Program-made: the position numbers and the translations under genes | Source of the DNA: Rhizophlyctis rosea | Lineage: Eukaryota > Chytridiomycota > Chytridiomycetes > Rhizophlyctidales > Rhizophlyctidaceae | Direction of reading: 5' to 3' | Assembly: GCA_027596075.1 (NCBI GenBank) | Contig: JADGJC010000455.1 | Span: 2,842-15,431, forward strand | Length of the DNA stretch: 12,590 bases | In this document: positions 9,374 to 12,590 of the stretch, piece after piece | How positions within the stretch are numbered: the stretch's first letter is position 1 | How the letters are laid out: every line of letters begins with the position of its first letter | The notes under the pieces: generated by a model | What the model was told of the DNA's origin: nothing | Databases searched by the model: none | What the model saw: only the letters and a program-made list of their open reading frames with translations

Positions 9374-11649
9374 ATGGCGGCATGGATTTTGGTGTTCTGG
9401 ATAAATGTAACGGCGGCATCAATAGACGAATTCGTGACTGTTCAAACGACAGCAGGACCGTAAGTAGCGTAGATTCGATTTCGTTCAAGGTTTCTGTTGG
9501 GTATCGTTGCAAACAATAATGCTGATGAGGGGGTTTTCCATTGTAGTGTGTATACCACGGTCACTCATGAATCCCAGGGCGTGTACGAATTTGCGGGGAT
9601 AAAGTACGGCATGGCAAAACGCTGGGAGGCACCTGTCCCTCCTGTGAATTTCACAGAGCCTGCTTCTGCAACGGCGTTTGGACCAAGGTAGGGAAGAAGA
9701 AATTTGCGCAGTAGGCAAAACTCTCAGCGCTGCTCAAAGCGATATACTAATTGATTATTCTGTCCTATCAATATAAGCTGCGCTCAAACTTGTCAGGAGG
9801 TTCCATTCTGCCCGGAGATCAGCTCAGAAGACTGCCTATACCTCAATGTCTGGACACCATTCAATCTTTCCGACACCCAATCCATGCCAGTCGCTCAACC
9901 CGATTCAACCGACACACCACAAACCCTCCCCCTCCTTCCGGTAGTGGTATTCATCCACGGCGGTTCCTTCACAATAGGCAGCGGAAGCATCCAAGCCTTC
10001 AACGCCACCGACCTGGCCTCAAGTCTCCAAGCGGTCGTCGTAACTATCAACTACCGATTATCAGTCTTCGGATTCCTCAACATTTCCACTGTGGACAAGC
10101 TCAACACGACAAACCCAACCCGCGCAGACCCAACAAATTTCGGCATCTTAGATCAACGACTAGCCATCCAGTGGGTGGTGGACAACATTGCAGCATACGG
10201 TGGCGATTCGGCACAGATCACATTGATGGGCCAAAGTGCTGGAGCAACGAGTGCGGTGTTACACAAAGCACATCCAACTACCGCCGGGCATATCAAAAAC
10301 CTGATTTTGATGAGTCTCCCTGGTCTGTTACTCACATCGCGAGAAGTGGGCGTCAGAGATGCCATGAAATTTGCCGATGCGGCTGGGTGTGCCGATGCTG
10401 ATTGTTTGCGAACGAAGAGTATGAGGCAGCTTCTTACTGCTGTAGATGACGGGCGTACGGGAGGTGGAGGCAAGACGATGGTGGAAGATTTCTTCCTGAG
10501 GATGATCCCTATTGGTAAGGAGGGCGGATTGAGTATGTCCGACTGCCATGAAGAATGACAAAGAGCTGACATGCGCTTTTGTTCCTTTCCTTGTAGTTGA
10601 CGGCGTTGACGTTGTTGACTCTCCTTGGAATATCTTGAGAAATCCGGCATATATGCAAAGCGCGTCCATTCTTCTCGGCGGGATGTCCAACGAAACTGCA
10701 AATATGGTTCAAGTCATATACGCGAGAACACTCAGCACTCCCACCTTCAACATCATCACGTGAGTTGAACAAACCCTTTCAAAGCTCAGTCTGAGTGCTC
10801 ATCCAACTTACTTCTATCTTTGCCTCCTTTTCCAGTAATGCGATTTTCGGTGCTGCCGCAGGTCCCGCGCGAGAACTATACAACGTCGATCACGACGGAT
10901 TCCTCGCAGATCGCAAACCGTATCTAATTGACATGACAACAGACTGGCTATTTCACTGTCCGATGCGTCAGGTGCTCAACGATAAGGGCTCGGTATCAAC
11001 GGCACGCATTTGGCAGTATTACATGGAAGCACCCTGGATGGGAAGTTCACATGACGCCGTGGGACGACCGTGCGGGAAGGAAGCATGCCACAGTACCGAT
11101 GTCATCATGGCCTTCTGGCAAGCGGCGGACGACCACACGGCAGCAATCACCAGCCAGCTCCGCGCGTATTTGAAGGAGTTTGTGCAGCCCCACCACACGG
11201 ACTCCCTCGCTCCATCCGGTCTTCTTCCCTGGACGTCCTACACCTCCAACAACGTAATGCCCCACCAAGTCCTACCCCTCCCAAACCCGGCAAGCACGCA
11301 AACCTCGCTGCCTTACGCACCTGTTCTGGAGCAACTCTCGCTCCGCGACAAATATTGTGATTACTGGGATCGTGTTGGATACGATGGCATTTTGAACCAT
11401 TCGCTCAGTATGGGGTCGTCGACCATCATCTTGCGCCCGGACAAACCCACTCTCGCCACAAATCTTCTTGCCGCATTATATGTCCTGTTTGCAGTTGTCC
11501 TTGGATTGCAGCTGGCCGTCGTCTTCGTCGGATTCTACTTGGAGCGGCGTATGGCCCGACAATTCGCTATGGACCAAGCGCAAAGATTCCCAGGGGTCGG
11601 CTCGTGGTTGGATCAGTACGGTGGCGGAAGCGCGGCTGAACTGTGGTGA
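9374..11649 (+). CDS. Type-B carboxylesterase ectodomain with signal peptide and one membrane span; N-terminal part of an esterase-ABCG fusion
   Basis: Hydrolase of carboxylic esters of the carboxylesterase/cholinesterase alpha/beta-fold family, predicted outside the cell or in a lumen. Exons: 9374-9459, 9547-9687, 9778-10514, 10597-10759, and 10836 onward; they join in frame to 646 residues before TGA at 11647-11649. Residues 1-16 form a hydrophobic signal peptide. Family motifs follow in order: EFAGIKYG, SSEDCLYLNVW (Cys95), oxyanion HGG (136-138), NYRLSVFGFL, NFGILDQR, and GQSAGA with Ser229. Glu354 (SNETA) and His461 (EACHSTD) complete the triad. Spacings of 125 and 107 residues are close to those of acetylcholinesterase. 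Cys77/81/87/95 and Cys280/285 fit family disulfides. Seven N-X-S/T sequons support secretion. One membrane span lies at 586-611, followed by LERR, placing the C-terminus in the cytoplasm. In-frame ATGs at 9311 and 9293 would lengthen the N-terminus; 9374 is preferred because it places the hydrophobic core at the very start. The C-terminal frame breaks before the ABC domain. Confidence 0.85.
9460..9546 (+). other. Intron 1 (87 bp)
   Basis: Donor GTAAGT (9460-9465), branch-like GCTGAT (9521-9526), acceptor TTGTAG ending at 9546. Splicing joins TTAGP to VYTTVTHESQ, giving the N-terminal strand usual for the family just before the F-x-GI-x-YG motif. Confidence 0.8.
9688..9777 (+). other. Intron 2 (90 bp)
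   Basis: Donor GTAGGG (9688), a near-perfect branch site TACTAAT (9745-9751), acceptor ATAAG ending at 9777. Splicing joins ATAFGP to SCAQTC, restoring the family's conserved first cysteine region. Confidence 0.85.
10515..10596 (+). other. Intron 3 (82 bp)
   Basis: Donor GTAAGG (10515), branch GCTGAC (10565-10570), pyrimidine-rich tract and acceptor TTGTAG ending at 10596. It joins FFLRMIPI to VDGVDVVDSPW, the expected P-x-x-DG motif of the family. Confidence 0.85.
10760..10835 (+). other. Intron 4 (76 bp)
   Basis: Donor GTGAGT (10760), pyrimidine-rich 3' end and acceptor TCCAG ending at 10835. Splicing keeps the frame through FNIIT-NAIFGAA and continues the esterase domain. Confidence 0.8.
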
Positions 11650-11658
11650 GGGATGTAG
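11637..11658 (+). other. Frame break between esterase-TM part and ABC part
   Basis: The esterase frame ends in TGA at 11647-11649. The ABC frame is open from 11640, just after a TGA at 11637-11639, and differs by one base. One missing base near 11641-11646 would give a smooth join of AAEL to VVRDVDDKPTPVTLECRDL. Two splice alternatives also restore frame: GTATGG (11549) to GTAG (11658), 110 bp with a CTGAAC branch-like site; and GTGGTG (11643) to GCAG (11692), 50 bp, which would remove the conserved start of the ABC domain. The consensus-like donor GTGAGG at 11646 cannot be used with 11692 because it creates a stop. The sequence alone does not decide between an indel and an intron. Confidence 0.6.
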
Positions 11659-12590
11659 ATGACAAGCCTACGCCGGTCACCTTAGAGTGCAGAGATTTGA
11701 CCTACAAAGTTGGGGATCGGGAAGACGGGCCATTGCTATTGGCAGATCTGACGTTCACATGCCAGCCCGGAACGATGACGGCACTGATGGGGTCCAGCGG
11801 ATCCGGGAAGACCACCCTCCTTTCCTTGATGAGTCGGAGGTTCCATTCCGGTAGCCAGTCCCAGGTTTCGTTGAACGGACGACCCATGAGTGAGATTCCG
11901 GATCAACAATTCAAGCATGTGACCGGATTTGTCGCGCAGCACGATGCGCCGTATTGGGATCTGACGCCACGGGAGGCCTTGCTATACAACGCAATGATGC
12001 AGTTGTCAAAGGGAATGTCGAGGGCTGCGATTACCGAGCGGATCAATACTGTTTTGAGGGACCTAAACTTACTTGATTGTGCGGATGTGGTGATGCGCCG
12101 GCCGGAGGAAAATAGGGGAGGGATTTCGGGAGGGCAGATGAGACGGCTGTCCATTGGTGTTGCGTTGTTGCGGAGACCTGGTGTGCTGTTTCTTGATGAG
12201 CCTACGTCGGGTCTGGATGCCAAATGTTCGTTGGGTGTTATGCAAATTCTCAGCGGCCTGGCCGCGAGTGGTTATACAATTGTTTGTTCTATTCATCAAC
12301 CACGGGCAGAGATATACGGCATGTTCTCGCAGATATTGGTGTTAGTTCATGGACGCAAGTTGTTTGCGGGGCCACCAGGAGTATGTACCAAGCGCTTTAC
12401 GGATTTGAAGAGAGTTTGGGCGTCACGGTGGAAAGGATTGTCTAGGTCGGAGAGGATCGGTTGCGAGGAGGGTGTGCAGAGCAATAATAGGTTGGAATTC
12501 GATTCTGAGGAGAATTTGCATGATTGTGATGGGGTGAATCCGGCGGACTTAGTAATAGATGTAGCGCGGGCAATCAATAGGGATGACGTG
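11640..12590 (+). CDS. ABCG-family nucleotide-binding domain, C-terminal part of the esterase-ABCG fusion (partial, runs off the window)
   Basis: ATPase half of an ABCG (White-type) half transporter; members move lipids, sterols or hydrophobic compounds across membranes. From 11640 the frame is open for 317 codons to the window end. It shows VTLECRDLTYKV, Walker A GSSGSGKTT (11790-11816; Lys codon 11808), a Q-loop in GFVAQHD, signature ISGGQ (12123-12137), Walker B with VLFLDEPTSGLDA (from 12183), H-loop CSIHQPR (His codon 12294), and NPADLVIDV (from 12537), which in ABCG proteins closes the ATPase domain before the membrane domain. All catalytic motifs are intact. The first ATG in this frame after the upstream stop lies at 11775, immediately before Walker A, so an independent gene start is unlikely; the domain is best read as continuing the esterase-TM protein. 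Between GPPG (12369-12380) and NPAD, 52 residues replace the roughly 20-25 usual, and GTATGT at 12381 may start an intron. The membrane domain should lie beyond 12590. Confidence 0.85.
12381..12479 (+). other. Possible intron 99 bp, or a second frame disturbance
   Basis: GTATGT (12381-12386), a strong fungal donor, follows the codon for the last Gly of GPPG, and GTGCAG ending at 12479 is an in-frame acceptor. Removal would leave 19 residues before NPAD, near the usual length. Other in-frame AG sites end at 12452, 12467 and 12470. Against splicing, a different frame over 12384-12443 encodes YGFEESLGVTVE, which resembles the YFESLG motif expected here in ABCG proteins, so a one-base error is an alternative. 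Confidence 0.35.

Noticed and set aside
9751..10401. Open frame of 216 codons in another frame of the plus strand
   Set aside because: It overlaps the esterase exon that carries all the family motifs; its own sequence is Arg/Pro/His-rich with no family signature.
10153..10701. Open minus-strand frame of 182 codons
   Set aside because: It lies antisense over the esterase exons and their intron and shows no motif; a shadow of the coding strand.
11646..11692. Intron using donor GTGAGG at 11646 and acceptor GCAG at 11692
   Set aside because: The length would restore frame but the joined codon is TGA, a stop.

Overview
The window looks like nuclear DNA of a fungus. One multi-exon gene occupies the right-hand quarter, with short introns of 76-90 bp, GTAAGT/GTRAGK-type donors, CTGAC/CTGAT/TACTAAT branch sites and TAG/CAG/AAG acceptors. 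The left 9.3 kb holds no intact gene that I can support. Nothing is bacterial: no operons, no Shine-Dalgarno-led genes. I cannot place the fungus in a phylum from the sequence alone.

Layout. Positions 1-9373 are gene-free in any convincing sense. Reading frames there are short, overlapping and on both strands, and none carries a clear family signature. The plus strand is often A+C-rich, most clearly near 2.9-3.2 kb. There are three small blocks of nested dyads (about 3.54-3.62, 7.28-7.34 and 8.42-8.49 kb) and a weak trace of a decayed multi-pass membrane protein on the minus strand at 1-1018.

Positions 9374-12590 (+) hold the one clear gene. I assemble it from five exons joined by four introns; the exon lengths keep frame exactly. 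The product starts with a short signal peptide. A complete type-B carboxylesterase/cholinesterase-fold domain follows, with oxyanion HGG, GQSAGA serine, Glu and His all in place. A single membrane span comes at about residues 586-611. Directly after it, in a frame shifted by one base, lies a complete ABCG-type (White/half-transporter) nucleotide-binding domain with Walker A, ISGGQ signature, Walker B/D-loop, H-loop and NPAD motif. It is still open at the window end, so the transporter membrane domain should lie beyond 12590.

Reading. The simplest model is one polypeptide: an extracytoplasmic esterase anchored by one span and fused to a cytoplasmic ABCG ATPase, i.e. an esterase-coupled half transporter. 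The ABC part has no start codon before its Walker A region, so it is hard to see as a separate gene. The unsolved points are how the frame is bridged near 11.64 kb (one-base indel, or an unrecognised intron) and an abnormal stretch at 12.38-12.54 kb.
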